Shown here one piece after another: positions 45,823 through 54,197 of a DNA stretch of 64,000 bases. The first letter of the stretch is position 1. The number at the start of each line of letters is the position of its first letter. This DNA comes from UBA3537 sp965657165 (GTDB lineage Bacteria > Bacteroidota > Bacteroidia > Flavobacteriales > Flavobacteriaceae). Below the pieces are notes generated by a model. That model saw only the letters and a list, made by a program, of their open reading frames with translations, had not been told where the DNA came from and did not search any database. The stretch is taken from the NCBI GenBank assembly GCA_965657165.1, contig CBFHNG010000001.1:25583-89582 (forward strand), given 5' to 3'. A program made the position numbers and the translations under genes.

Positions 45823-46503
45823 ATGCTAAAAAAAGCGCTTTTAATTTTTGCTTTACTTTTATCATTTTCAACAGCAGCTCAAGATGTTGAAGTTATTAAC
45901 CATAAAGGTACTAAAGTTAAAATAGCAAACAATAGGGTTACAACGGCAAACACAGCTCCCACCAGTCCTGCGCCCTTTAAAGGGGATATTTGGATTGATA
46001 ATACAGATTCTCAAAATCTTGTAACCTATCTTTGGGATGGTAATTTATGGCACACTATTGAAAATCAAGAAAGTAAGACAGTAATTTTAAATACGGATAC
46101 AGAAAAATTATTGAAAACTAGCAGCACAATATTCTATAACTTACCAATAACAAATGCAGAAAAGCAAACTATTAATAATGGTTATTACAGCCTTTCAGGA
46201 AATCTATCAACAAAAATTAAAATTTTAAAGACAGGGAATTATTTAATCTCTGCTGGAATTTCTGTAAAAAATATGCCTTCGGGGACTACTAAGTTCATAC
46301 TTGCTGTTTTTCAAAACAATAATAGAATAGGGTATTTGTCAAGAGGCGTTGTTGGATTACCTAATGCGGATTATTGGGGGACTACTGGGACGTTAATGTA
46401 CAGACTTAATGCTAATGATGTTATAAATATAAAATATTTAATAAATAGAGGAAACAATTCACTTAAATCAAATTCTCTAAATATTGGGATTACAAAAATT
46501 TAA
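45823..46503 (+). CDS. Exported fibre-like protein with C1q/TNF-like C-terminal domain
   Basis: A 226-residue secreted protein (signal to about STAAQ, residue 19). After APTSPAPFKGDIWIDNT and YLWDGNLWHTIE, which parallel gene 1, comes a 130-residue domain with alternating hydrophobic strands (LKTGNYLISAGISV, FILAVFQNNNRIGYL, TGTLMYRLNANDVINIKYLI), the pattern of C1q/TNF-like jelly rolls. It lies 23 bp after gene 2 and is followed by a strong terminator. The trio may build or decorate one surface structure; that is inference. Confidence 0.7.
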   Translation: MLKKALLIFALLLSFSTAAQDVEVINHKGTKVKIANNRVTTANTAPTSPAPFKGDIWIDNTDSQNLVTYLWDGNLWHTIENQESKTVILNTDTEKLLKTSSTIFYNLPITNAEKQTINNGYYSLSGNLSTKIKILKTGNYLISAGISVKNMPSGTTKFILAVFQNNNRIGYLSRGVVGLPNADYWGTTGTLMYRLNANDVINIKYLINRGNNSLKSNSLNIGITKI

Positions 46504-46522
46504 GCAGTTAATAAATTAAATT

Positions 46523-46558
46523 AAAAAAAAAGCCCTGAAACTTTAAGGGCTTTTTTAA
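46523..46558. terminator. Bidirectional terminator between fibre-like genes and bacilliredoxin
   Basis: AGCCCT (46531-46536) pairs with AGGGCT (46546-46551), extended by an A-run on the left and a T-run on the right, so it can act on both strands between two convergent genes. Confidence 0.85.
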
Positions 46559-46559
46559 T

Positions 46560-46970
46560 TTAACAATACTCGTTATAAGCATTGATGAGATTTTCTGCAA
46601 TCAGCTCTGCAGGTCGACCTTCAATATGGTGGCGTTCGAGCATATGCACCAATTCACCATCTTTAAACAATGCCATACAAGGTGAGCTTGGCGGAAAGGG
46701 AATCATATGTTCACGGGCTTTGTCTACCGCTTCTTTATCAACGCCAGCAAAAACAGTTACTGTTTGCGATGGGCGTTTTTCGTTTTGCAAACTTTGTATA
46801 GCTCCTGGGCGTGCATTGGCAGCAGCACATCCACAAACAGAGTTGACCACAACAAGTGTTGTGCCCGGTTTTGCCAAAGCCGTATCCACGGCTTCAGCAC
46901 TATATAATTCTTCAAATCCTACTTGCGTAAGGTGTTCACGCATGGGTTTAACTAACTCAGCTGGATACAT
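46560..46970 (-). CDS. Bacilliredoxin (BrxA/BrxB, YphP/YqiW family)
   Basis: A 136-residue thioredoxin-fold protein that removes bacillithiol from mixed disulfides. The family active site CGC lies in NSVCGCAAANARPG (about residue 42). Blocks MYPAELVKPMREHL and IPFPPSSPCMALFKDG are typical. The frame can be extended by 12 codons upstream, but a -7 box falls there, so ATG 46970 is preferred. It implies a bacillithiol-type thiol in this host, as is known for some Bacteroidota; synthesis genes are not in the window. Confidence 0.92.
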   Translation of the reverse strand: MYPAELVKPMREHLTQVGFEELYSAEAVDTALAKPGTTLVVVNSVCGCAAANARPGAIQSLQNEKRPSQTVTVFAGVDKEAVDKAREHMIPFPPSSPCMALFKDGELVHMLERHHIEGRPAELIAENLINAYNEYC

Positions 46971-46995
46971 AAATTTATTTTTAATAATTAAAGCA

Positions 46996-47003
46996 CAAAG
47001 ATA
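46996..47003 (-). promoter_or_regulatory. Probable -7 box of the bacilliredoxin promoter
   Basis: Minus strand reads TATCTTTG (TAnnTTTG), 26 bp upstream of the chosen start codon. It decides against the longer start at 47006. Confidence 0.5.
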
Positions 47004-47082
47004 CATAAATGCATTTCAAGTTGTATGGCTTCAAACGAGATATAAATGTTAAATTCAATTAAAAAAAATAAACTTATTTACG

Positions 47083-47090
47083 TAGGTTTG
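47083..47090 (+). promoter_or_regulatory. Probable -7 box of the DjlA-like gene
   Basis: Reads TAGGTTTG (TAnnTTTG), 25 bp before ATG 47115. It supports that start over the upstream ATG at 47046. Confidence 0.45.
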
Positions 47091-47114
47091 AATGTTGAAT
47101 TTTTAATTTACTTT

Positions 47115-47840
47115 ATGAGTTTTGCAAAATGGATTGGAGCTTCTGTAGGGTGGTCTTTTGGTGGTCCTATTGGGGCAATTATTGGATTAGCTTTGGGAAG
47201 TTTAATAGATGGCTCGTCTTCAAAAACAAAGAGAGATACTACATCAAAAGCACCAACACAATCTGGAGATTTTGAAGTGAGTTTACTCATTTTGTCTTCA
47301 TTAGTGATCAAAGCGGATGGCAAACAAGACCAACGCGAGTTGGATTTTGTACGCCATCAATTTGTACAAATGTATGGTAAGGATCGGGCCAACAATGCCT
47401 TTAGATTATTTAAAGAAATAAACAAACAGTCCAATATTTCGCTACGTCAAGTTTGTTTACAAATTCAGCAAATGATGGATCATGCTTCGCGTTTACAATT
47501 GCTTCATTTTTTGTTTGGAATCGCAAAGTCCGATGGTCATGTTGCAGCGAGTGAAGTCTCTGTTATAGAGCGTATAGCCCATTATTTACGAATAAACAAT
47601 AAAGATTATGAGAGCATAAAAGCGATGTTTTATAATGCTAGTAATAATGCCTATAAGATATTAGAACTCAAAAAAGGCGCAACTCCACAAGACATCAAAA
47701 AAGCCTACAGACAAATGGCCAAAAAGTACCACCCAGACAAGGTACAACATTTGGGGCCTGAGCATCAAAAAGGCGCTGAGGAAAAGTTTAGAAAAGTTCA
47801 AGAGGCGTATGAACAGCTTCAAAAAGAACTAAATTTTTAA
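47115..47840 (+). CDS. DjlA-like co-chaperone: TerB-like domain plus J domain
   Basis: A 241-residue protein. An N-terminal glycine-rich hydrophobic segment (WIGASVGWSFGGPIGAIIGL) probably inserts in the membrane; about residues 55-165 are a TerB-like helical domain (SLLILSSLVIKADGKQDQREL), and the C-terminal 65 residues are a J domain with helix II AYRQMAKKYHPDKV, the HPD tripeptide intact. J-domain proteins stimulate DnaK. The start was chosen by the promoter box at 47083 and because the membrane segment begins there; the frame extends 23 codons further upstream. Convergent with the TonB receptor gene, 1 bp apart. Confidence 0.85.
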   Translation: MSFAKWIGASVGWSFGGPIGAIIGLALGSLIDGSSSKTKRDTTSKAPTQSGDFEVSLLILSSLVIKADGKQDQRELDFVRHQFVQMYGKDRANNAFRLFKEINKQSNISLRQVCLQIQQMMDHASRLQLLHFLFGIAKSDGHVAASEVSVIERIAHYLRINNKDYESIKAMFYNASNNAYKILELKKGATPQDIKKAYRQMAKKYHPDKVQHLGPEHQKGAEEKFRKVQEAYEQLQKELNF

Positions 47841-47841
47841 T

Positions 47842-50136
47842 TTAAAAGGAACTGATTTTTAGACCAACGAAAATTGTTCTTGGTGTCGCAGGGCCATAGA
47901 CATAATTACTATCTCTATTTTTACCCGTATCGAAATCAGATTGATAGGCATCAAAAATGTTTTTTATCCCTCCAAAGAGCTCAAAATCTGTATTTGTTTT
48001 ATTTAGATTAAATGTATAGCTAGATTTAAATCCAAATTCAGAAAAGGATTTAGAAGTCACAAAAGCATCAAAGTCTTGTTCTGGTGCACCGGCAAAATGA
48101 GCGAGCTTCATTGGGCCAGTGTATACATAATTAATGCTTGTGCTGAATTTTTTATTGGGCATAAAATTAAGTGTTGCAAAGCCATATTCGTTTGGTGTTC
48201 TCAAAAACGACCTTGTCGCAGGGAGGCCTTCTATGACTTCAACGGCGGTGTCATACTTACTTGTTTGTATATTAAATCCTGCTTCAAGTTGTATTTTCTT
48301 TTTATAATTTGCTCTAATTTCCAACGTAATCCCTTTTACTCTAGCCGTATCACCATTTCTTTTTTCAAAGCGTTCTCCAAAGTTATCTTCACCAAGTGGT
48401 TCAAGATAAAAAGCATTTTTTAAAGCCGTATAAAACCCTTCTATTGTAAATCCATAAATGAAATTTTCTGTTGGCCGGTCGTAATTTATTGATGCACTAA
48501 AACTATTGGAACGTTCTTCTTTAAGATTTTTTGATAAAGAAATTCGCGAAATTCCACCACCTGCAAAGGCAATATGTAAATCGGTGTCAAAGGCCTGAGG
48601 TGCTCTAAATCCGGTACTCCATGTTGTTCGAAATTGAAAATTTGATTTGAGTTTGTACAACACAGAAACTCTAGGGCTAAAAATCATTTTATCCACTAAA
48701 TTATGATGATCTGCTCTTATTCCTGATAGTATATTTAGGGTAGGTGTAATTTTCCAATCACTTTGTAAAAATGATGCAAAATTTTTGGTTGTTTGATCAA
48801 TTTTGTAGTTGTAAGCAATTATGTCATCTAAAACATCATCCATCAAATATTCACTTCCAAACGTAATAACATTATCTCCTTTTATAAAATTTCTAAATCT
48901 ATGATTTAATTGTACTCCACTCTGAAGTGTTATTGTTTTTGAAGTTCCATAAGGTGGATTATTTAAGTGGGTATTGATGGCATTACTATTTTCTGGGAAA
49001 ATACCAGTATAGTGATCCCTATTTGTACGTTGCCCAGCAACGTATGTAATCAATGAACTTTCATCATCATTAAAATTGATTTGATAATCTAATTCACCCA
49101 TCAAAACATGGTGGGTGCGTTCTTCAGATTGTTGTGCTAAATGTGCAGATTTATCTGTCATTTCTCCACCATATCTGTATTCATGTACATTACTAATATT
49201 TAATTCTAGTTTTTGATTTTTATTGGGTAAAAAGAAAAAATTAGCACCAAAAGCCGTGTTTTTTAGTTTTGGGAGTTCAGAAAAATTATCGTCATTGGCA
49301 TCATAATATTCTCTATTTCGTTGATTGAAAAACAATGAAACACCAGTGGTTTTATTTTTTGAAATTAGCGACCCATTTCCATTTAGGATATAATCATCTG
49401 CTGACCCTTTAATGTTTTGATAGGTAGAATTTATATTAAAACTATTTTCTTTTGGTGTTTTGGTAATTACATTGACAACTCCCCCTATGGCACTCGATCC
49501 ATACAATGTTGAACCTCCTCCTCTAATAGTTTCAATACGTTCTATCATATTAACGGGGATTTGCTCCAACCCATACATCCCTGTTAATGGGCTAAATATC
49601 GGCCGCCCATTAATTAAGATTTGAGAATATCCACCTCCTAATCCATTCATTCGAAGCTGTGTGTAATTACACGTTTGGCAATCCGTTTCAACTCTTAGGC
49701 CTGGTTGAAATTTTAACCCTTCTGACAAGTTGCAAGCTTGTACGTTTTCTAAAGCTGTGCTGTTTAAAATATTGACAATAACTGGAGAATCTACTTTTCT
49801 TTTAAATGTTCTAGTCCCTGTAATTACGACTTCGCCTAATGAAGAAAACTCATTCAAGCTTAAATTGATTTCAATATTTTTATTTGAAAGATATAGTTCT
49901 TGAACTGCACTTTTATATCCTGCAAAAGAAGCTTCAATAATATATTTTCCAGAGGGGAGATTATTAATCTTAAAAATTCCTTTCTCATCCGTTAGGGTGC
50001 CTTTTTTTATCCCTTTTAGTATCACATTGGCATATGGCAGAGGATCGTTTTTAGAGCTTACTGTACCGCTTATGCTATAGCCTTGTCCATAAAGTATTGA
50101 ACTGGTGGAAATAAGTATAATTAATATACGAAACAT
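47842..50136 (-). CDS. TonB-dependent receptor, probably for metal uptake
   Basis: A 764-residue outer-membrane receptor. After the signal peptide comes a CarboxypepD_reg-like domain (YSISGTVSSKNDPLPYANVIL), then a plug (about 115-230) with TDCQTCNYTQLRMNGLGGG, a Cys-x-x-Cys pair conserved in a flavobacterial subgroup, and GGGSTLYGSSAIGGVVNV, then the barrel ending TIFVGLKISSF. It diverges from a DtxR-family regulator, with an inverted repeat between them, and neighbours ZIP and Feo genes, which points to iron or another divalent metal. The true ligand is unknown. Confidence 0.85.
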   Translation of the reverse strand: MFRILIILISTSSILYGQGYSISGTVSSKNDPLPYANVILKGIKKGTLTDEKGIFKINNLPSGKYIIEASFAGYKSAVQELYLSNKNIEINLSLNEFSSLGEVVITGTRTFKRKVDSPVIVNILNSTALENVQACNLSEGLKFQPGLRVETDCQTCNYTQLRMNGLGGGYSQILINGRPIFSPLTGMYGLEQIPVNMIERIETIRGGGSTLYGSSAIGGVVNVITKTPKENSFNINSTYQNIKGSADDYILNGNGSLISKNKTTGVSLFFNQRNREYYDANDDNFSELPKLKNTAFGANFFFLPNKNQKLELNISNVHEYRYGGEMTDKSAHLAQQSEERTHHVLMGELDYQINFNDDESSLITYVAGQRTNRDHYTGIFPENSNAINTHLNNPPYGTSKTITLQSGVQLNHRFRNFIKGDNVITFGSEYLMDDVLDDIIAYNYKIDQTTKNFASFLQSDWKITPTLNILSGIRADHHNLVDKMIFSPRVSVLYKLKSNFQFRTTWSTGFRAPQAFDTDLHIAFAGGGISRISLSKNLKEERSNSFSASINYDRPTENFIYGFTIEGFYTALKNAFYLEPLGEDNFGERFEKRNGDTARVKGITLEIRANYKKKIQLEAGFNIQTSKYDTAVEVIEGLPATRSFLRTPNEYGFATLNFMPNKKFSTSINYVYTGPMKLAHFAGAPEQDFDAFVTSKSFSEFGFKSSYTFNLNKTNTDFELFGGIKNIFDAYQSDFDTGKNRDSNYVYGPATPRTIFVGLKISSF

Positions 50137-50150
50137 GAATAGAATTTTGG

Positions 50151-50158
50151 CAAAGGTA
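50151..50158 (-). promoter_or_regulatory. Probable -7 box of the metal TonB-receptor promoter
   Basis: Minus strand reads TACCTTTG (TAnnTTTG), 15 bp upstream of the start codon. It lies 5 bp from the inverted repeat at 50164-50183. Confidence 0.5.
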
Positions 50159-50163
50159 GCTTA

Positions 50164-50183
50164 TTTTTAGGCAAGACTAAAAA
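50164..50183. promoter_or_regulatory. Candidate operator for the DtxR-family regulator
   Basis: TTTTTAGGCAAGACTAAAAA is a perfect 7-bp inverted repeat (TTTTTAG/CTAAAAA) with a 6-nt spacer. The core TTAG(n6)CTAA resembles DtxR/IdeR-type boxes. It sits exactly between the divergent -7 boxes of the TonB receptor and the DtxR-family regulator, so one bound repressor could control both. Confidence 0.65.
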
Positions 50184-50189
50184 TTTATT

Positions 50190-50197
50190 TATATTTG
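50190..50197 (+). promoter_or_regulatory. Probable -7 box of the DtxR-family regulator promoter
   Basis: Reads TATATTTG (TAnnTTTG), 18 bp before ATG 50215; the short leader supports that ATG over the TTG at 50206. Confidence 0.55.
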
Positions 50198-50214
50198 TAT
50201 AAATTTTGAAAGAA

Positions 50215-50871
50215 ATGGTAACTTTATCTGAAGAAAATTATTTAAAAGCAATTTATCATTTGGCGAAGCAAGAAAATACTTCGGTGAGTACCAATGCCAT
50301 TGCTCAAAAAATGCAAACTAAAGCATCGTCGGCGACGGATATGATAAAAAAACTTTCAGAAAAAGGTCTTGTTAATTATCAAAAATACAAAGGGGTTCAT
50401 TTGACAGAAAAAGGACGACTGGCTGCTGTATCTGTAATAAGAAAACACCGATTGTGGGAAGTGTTTTTGGTTAAAAAACTTAATTTTTCTTGGGATGAGG
50501 TTCATGAAGTCGCGGAACAATTGGAGCATATCAAATCGGAAAAGCTGACTCAACAATTGGATGTATTTTTAGAGTATCCTACAAAAGACCCTCATGGTGA
50601 TCCTATTCCGGATTGTGATGGAAATATGCCCTCTACCCAAAAGTTATTATTATCCAAAATTGAACCCAATAATAGTTGTATTTGTATAGGTGTTAAGGAC
50701 TCAACCTCAAATTTTTTACAATATTTGGATAAGCATAACATTGCCTTAGGAACAAAAATAAAAGTCATTTCAAAAGAAGCTTTTGATGAATCAATGACTA
50801 TTAAAATTAATAAAACACAAATGGTTATTTCAAAAGAAGTAACCCATAATTTATTTGTTAAAATCAATTAA
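50215..50871 (+). CDS. DtxR/MntR-family metal-dependent transcriptional regulator
   Basis: A 218-residue regulator. The winged helix domain (SEENYLKAIYHLAKQENTS, AIAQKMQTKASSATDMIKKL) is followed by the dimerisation/metal domain with HRLWEVFLVKKL, HEVAEQLEHI and DPHGDPIPD, whose His and Glu residues are the usual metal ligands, and then an SH3/FeoA-like C-terminal domain. The presence of a third domain makes it more DtxR-like than MntR-like. The stop lies just before the ZIP gene. It probably represses the adjacent TonB receptor and itself through the inverted repeat at 50164; whether it senses Fe or Mn is not decidable here. Confidence 0.9.
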   Translation: MVTLSEENYLKAIYHLAKQENTSVSTNAIAQKMQTKASSATDMIKKLSEKGLVNYQKYKGVHLTEKGRLAAVSVIRKHRLWEVFLVKKLNFSWDEVHEVAEQLEHIKSEKLTQQLDVFLEYPTKDPHGDPIPDCDGNMPSTQKLLLSKIEPNNSCICIGVKDSTSNFLQYLDKHNIALGTKIKVISKEAFDESMTIKINKTQMVISKEVTHNLFVKIN

Positions 50872-50872
50872 T

Positions 50873-51697
50873 ATGTTAGATAAAATTATTCAATATTTTG
50901 AATCCATAGACCCCGTTTTAGCAGCATTTTATGCTTCTCTTTTTACATGGATTTTAACGGCATTGGGGGCCTCGCTTGTTTTTTTTCTTAAAAAGATGAA
51001 CAGAGGATTACTCGATGGTATGTTAGGATTTACGGGGGGTGTTATGGTCGCAGCGAGTTTTTGGAGTTTACTTGCGCCAGGAATAGAAATGAGTCCAGGA
51101 GAAGGATTTGTAAAAGTAATTCCAGCAGCTGTAGGGTTTGGTCTTGGAGCTCTATTTTTGTTTGGCTTGGATAAAGTTCTTCCCCATTTGCATATCAATT
51201 TTAAAGAAAGTGAAAAAGAGGGTGTGAAATCGCCATGGCACAGAACAACGCTTTTGGTTTTGGCTATTACTATGCATAATATTCCAGAGGGATTGGCTGT
51301 TGGGGTTTTATTTGGTGGAGTGGCTGCAGGAATTCCTGAAGCTACGATTGGTGGTGCAGTAGCATTAGCTTTGGGGATTGGCATTCAAAATTTTCCCGAA
51401 GGGATAGCCGTATCTATGCCGCTTAGACGTCAAGGTGTTAGTCGCTTTAAAAGTTTTTGGTATGGTCAATTATCAGCTATTGTGGAGCCCATTGCAGCTG
51501 TAGTTGGTGCATTGGCAGTCACATTCTTTACTCCTATTTTACCCTACGCTTTGGCTTTCGCCGCCGGTGCAATGATTTTTGTAGTCGTAGAAGAAGTAAT
51601 CCCCGAAACGCAACGTGATAAGTATACAGATGTTGCTACTCTAGGATTTATTGGAGGTTTTATTGTAATGATGACGCTTGATGTGGCCTTAGGCTAG
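50873..51697 (+). CDS. ZIP-family metal transporter
   Basis: A 274-residue membrane protein with about eight segments. ZIP metal-site helices are TMHNIPEGLAVGVLFGG and GIQNFPEGIAVSMPLR, followed by the GQLSAIVEPIAA block. ZIP proteins bring Zn, Fe or Mn into the cytoplasm. It begins 1 bp after the regulator stop, so it is co-transcribed and likely under the same metal control. Its stop TAG lies in a CTAG that also supplies the stop of the convergent Cys-rich peptide gene. Confidence 0.92.
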   Translation: MLDKIIQYFESIDPVLAAFYASLFTWILTALGASLVFFLKKMNRGLLDGMLGFTGGVMVAASFWSLLAPGIEMSPGEGFVKVIPAAVGFGLGALFLFGLDKVLPHLHINFKESEKEGVKSPWHRTTLLVLAITMHNIPEGLAVGVLFGGVAAGIPEATIGGAVALALGIGIQNFPEGIAVSMPLRRQGVSRFKSFWYGQLSAIVEPIAAVVGALAVTFFTPILPYALAFAAGAMIFVVVEEVIPETQRDKYTDVATLGFIGGFIVMMTLDVALG

Positions 51698-51825
51698 CAT
51701 TTACAGTTTCCGCCTCCACAATTATTATCATGATTGTTGGAGCTTATTTTTTTTCGAAAAAGAAAGAGAATAGCACATAAAACTAATACACTTATAATAA
51801 TTGTTTCGACAATCGAATTCACCAT
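51694..51825 (-). CDS. FeoB-associated Cys-rich membrane peptide, 43 residues
   Basis: A small gene directly after feoB (stop-to-start gap of 1 bp). The protein has one membrane segment (ETIIISVLVLCAILFLFRKK) and a tail ending NNCGGGNCKC. Short FeoB-associated Cys-rich membrane proteins of this kind are known after feoB in Bacteroidota and Firmicutes, and FeoC-like or metal-handling roles have been suggested. Its last 4 bp overlap the 3' end of the ZIP gene through a shared CTAG. The start ATG at 51825 is the only one before the membrane segment. Confidence 0.85.
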   Translation of the reverse strand: MVNSIVETIIISVLVLCAILFLFRKKISSNNHDNNCGGGNCKC

Positions 51826-51826
51826 A

Positions 51827-53929
51827 TTATTTTAAAATTTGAAAGGCAATAAGAGCACAGATATAAGCAATTGTACTCATACCAATGAGTTGTAGAATTG
51901 GCCATTTCCAACTCTTTGTTTCTCTTTTTACAATTGCTAAGGTACTCATACACTGCATGGCAAAAGCATAAAAAAGAAGTAGTGAAATCCCAGAAGCAAA
52001 TGTAAACACCTTACTGCCATCGGCGTAGGTTTCATTAGACATTTTTGTTTTTATGGTAGCAATACTTTCATTTTCCGAGGCACTTCCCACACTGTAAATG
52101 GTGGCCAAAGTCCCTACAAACACTTCTCTTGCAGCAAAAGATGCAACAAGTCCAATTCCAATTTTCCAATCGTAACCGAGAGGCTTAATAACAGGTTCGA
52201 TAGTTTTTCCAATGATACCGATATAAGAGTGTTCCAAACGGTATGCAGCAATTTTATCCTCCAATTCCATTTCTGAGCTGTAAACATACTCTTTTGCAAC
52301 AATTGATTCAGCATTTTTGAATTGTTGTCCAGGTCCATAAGACGCTAAAACCCATAATATTATGGAAATAGCCAAGATGATTTTACCCGCCTCAAAAACA
52401 AAAGTTTTGGTTTTTTCAAATACTGTAATGAAGACATTTTTTAACAGAGGAAGTTTATAGTTTGGCATTTCAACCACAAAGAAGGTTTTGCGATTTATTT
52501 TCATAACCCTGTCCAAAATATATGCTGAAAATACAGCCATTCCAAACCCAATAAGATACAACAACATAAGGGTTAGTGCCTGATAGCTTAGCCCAAAAAT
52601 ATAGCCTTCAGGGATAACCAAAGCGATAATGATGAGGTATACCGGAAGTCGTGCAGAACAGGTTGTAAAAGGTGTTACTAAAATGGTAATGAGGCGTTCT
52701 TTCCAATTTTCAATATTTCTGGTGGCCATGACAGCTGGAATAGCACAAGCTGTTCCAGAAATTAGTGGGACTAAGCTCTTTCCACTCAATCCAAATCGAC
52801 GCATAATGCGATCCATCAAAAAGACCACACGACTCATATATCCACTTTCTTCTAAAATAGAAATGAACAGAAATAAAAAAGCAATTTGTGGGATAAAAAT
52901 CACAATACCACCAATTCCCGATACAATTCCTTCTGCAAACAAATCGGTGACTTTTCCTCCATTTGGGAAAGTGTTTTTAACCCATTCTGCAAGTCCTGCA
53001 AAGGTGGTATCTATCAAATCCATTGGGAAGGTTGCCCAATCATAAATGGCTTGAAAAATGGTAAGTAATATGATAAAGAAAATAACATACCCCCAAATTT
53101 TGTGTGTCAATACTCTGTCGAATTTACTTCTTAAATCACGTGCTTTTGAGCGGTCAATATTTTGCCCTTCTTTGAGAACATTATTTATGAATTGATACCG
53201 CTTAATGGCTTCTTTTTGTTGGAGTCTTTTAAGCTCTGAAGAAGATTTAGTTTTAAATTTTGAAACATCGAGCTCCTGTCGAGTGATTTTTCCAAAATTT
53301 ACATCTTGAGTAATGACCACCCAAAGCTTATACAAGTCTTGATTTGGAAATGCTTTTTGTAAGCGCTCAAAATAAACTGGCTCAATAGTGGAAGCATCCA
53401 AACATTGTTGAGTGGGTAGGATTTTATAATTTTCAATAAGAGATTTAAGCTCCTGAATTCCACTATTTTTTCGAGTACTTACCAAAGCAATTTTGGTGTG
53501 CAATCGTTTTTCTAAAATTTCAATATCTAAAGAAATACCTTTTCGCTCCATAACGTCACTCATATTGATGACGAGAATGGTTGGTATTTTCAAATCTTTT
53601 ACTTGTGTAAAAAGAAGGAGGTTTCGTTTTAAATTTTCTACATCACTTACAATTACTGCGACGTCGGGGTAATCTTTGTCATTTTTATTGAGTAATAATT
53701 CAATGACTACATTTTCATCCAATGAAGAAGCATTTAAGCTATAGGTTCCTGGCAGATCCAAAATATGTGCTTTAACACTTCTTGATAATCTGCAAACCCC
53801 CTGTTTTTTGTCAACAGTAATTCCAGGGTAATTCCCTACTTTTTGATTCAGTCCAGTAAGGGCATTAAATACAGAGGTTTTTCCTGTATTTGGATTTCCA
53901 ATAAGTGCAACATTTAATTGTTTACTCAT
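51827..53929 (-). CDS. feoB: Ferrous iron transporter FeoB
   Basis: A 700-residue Fe(II) permease. The N-terminal G domain has G1 GNPNTGKT, G3 DLPGTYSL and G4 NMSD; a linker helical domain follows, then two Gate domains (SGTACAIPAVMATR; AREVFVGTLATIYS) within about eleven membrane segments. It overlaps feoA by 8 bp and precedes the Cys-rich peptide gene. All key motifs are intact. Confidence 0.96.
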   Translation of the reverse strand: MSKQLNVALIGNPNTGKTSVFNALTGLNQKVGNYPGITVDKKQGVCRLSRSVKAHILDLPGTYSLNASSLDENVVIELLLNKNDKDYPDVAVIVSDVENLKRNLLLFTQVKDLKIPTILVINMSDVMERKGISLDIEILEKRLHTKIALVSTRKNSGIQELKSLIENYKILPTQQCLDASTIEPVYFERLQKAFPNQDLYKLWVVITQDVNFGKITRQELDVSKFKTKSSSELKRLQQKEAIKRYQFINNVLKEGQNIDRSKARDLRSKFDRVLTHKIWGYVIFFIILLTIFQAIYDWATFPMDLIDTTFAGLAEWVKNTFPNGGKVTDLFAEGIVSGIGGIVIFIPQIAFLFLFISILEESGYMSRVVFLMDRIMRRFGLSGKSLVPLISGTACAIPAVMATRNIENWKERLITILVTPFTTCSARLPVYLIIIALVIPEGYIFGLSYQALTLMLLYLIGFGMAVFSAYILDRVMKINRKTFFVVEMPNYKLPLLKNVFITVFEKTKTFVFEAGKIILAISIILWVLASYGPGQQFKNAESIVAKEYVYSSEMELEDKIAAYRLEHSYIGIIGKTIEPVIKPLGYDWKIGIGLVASFAAREVFVGTLATIYSVGSASENESIATIKTKMSNETYADGSKVFTFASGISLLLFYAFAMQCMSTLAIVKRETKSWKWPILQLIGMSTIAYICALIAFQILK

Positions 53930-54155
53930 TGGTTTTCTCTATAATTATTAGTGCTGCAGTTTCTTTGCGAATGGCCAAATAGCTATCATTTACATTGAGG
54001 TACATAGGGTCCGAAAATGGCGCCAACTGAAGAAGTTTCACCTTATTGCCAGGCAAGCAACCCATCTCTAAAAGTTTAAGAGGGATGTCTTTTGAAGAAC
54101 TATCAATAATAATTCCTTGTTCACCTTTTTTTAAATCAGCAATGGTTATGCTCAT
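53922..54155 (-). CDS. feoA: Ferrous iron transport protein FeoA
   Basis: A 77-residue SH3-like cytoplasmic protein required for FeoB activity. Blocks: DLKKGEQGIIIDSS, LLEMGCLPGNKVKLLQLAP, YLAIRKETAALIIIE. It is the first gene of feoA-feoB-Cys-rich peptide and overlaps feoB by 8 bp. A promoter box at 54182 lies at the end of the preceding SCO gene. Confidence 0.93.
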   Translation of the reverse strand: MSITIADLKKGEQGIIIDSSSKDIPLKLLEMGCLPGNKVKLLQLAPFSDPMYLNVNDSYLAIRKETAALIIIEKTNE

Positions 54156-54181
54156 GCTTATTTAGATTCGTTTTAAAGAAG

Positions 54182-54189
54182 CAAAAGTA
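54182..54189 (-). promoter_or_regulatory. Probable -7 box of the feoAB promoter
   Basis: Minus strand reads TACTTTTG (TAnnTTTG), 27 bp before the feoA start. A half-conserved copy of the inverted repeat at 50164 (TTTAG...TTAAA, about 54164-54177) lies between box and start, so joint control is possible but weakly supported. Confidence 0.5.
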
Positions 54190-54197
54190 AAAAAAGA

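Noticed and set aside
44240..46503. Prophage tail module
   Set aside because: All three proteins have secretion signal peptides and stand without any other phage gene, so they are host-exported proteins with tail-fibre-like domains.
46582..47052. Plus-strand gene over bacilliredoxin
   Set aside because: It is antisense to a well-conserved gene with an intact active site; the reverse frame has no family features.
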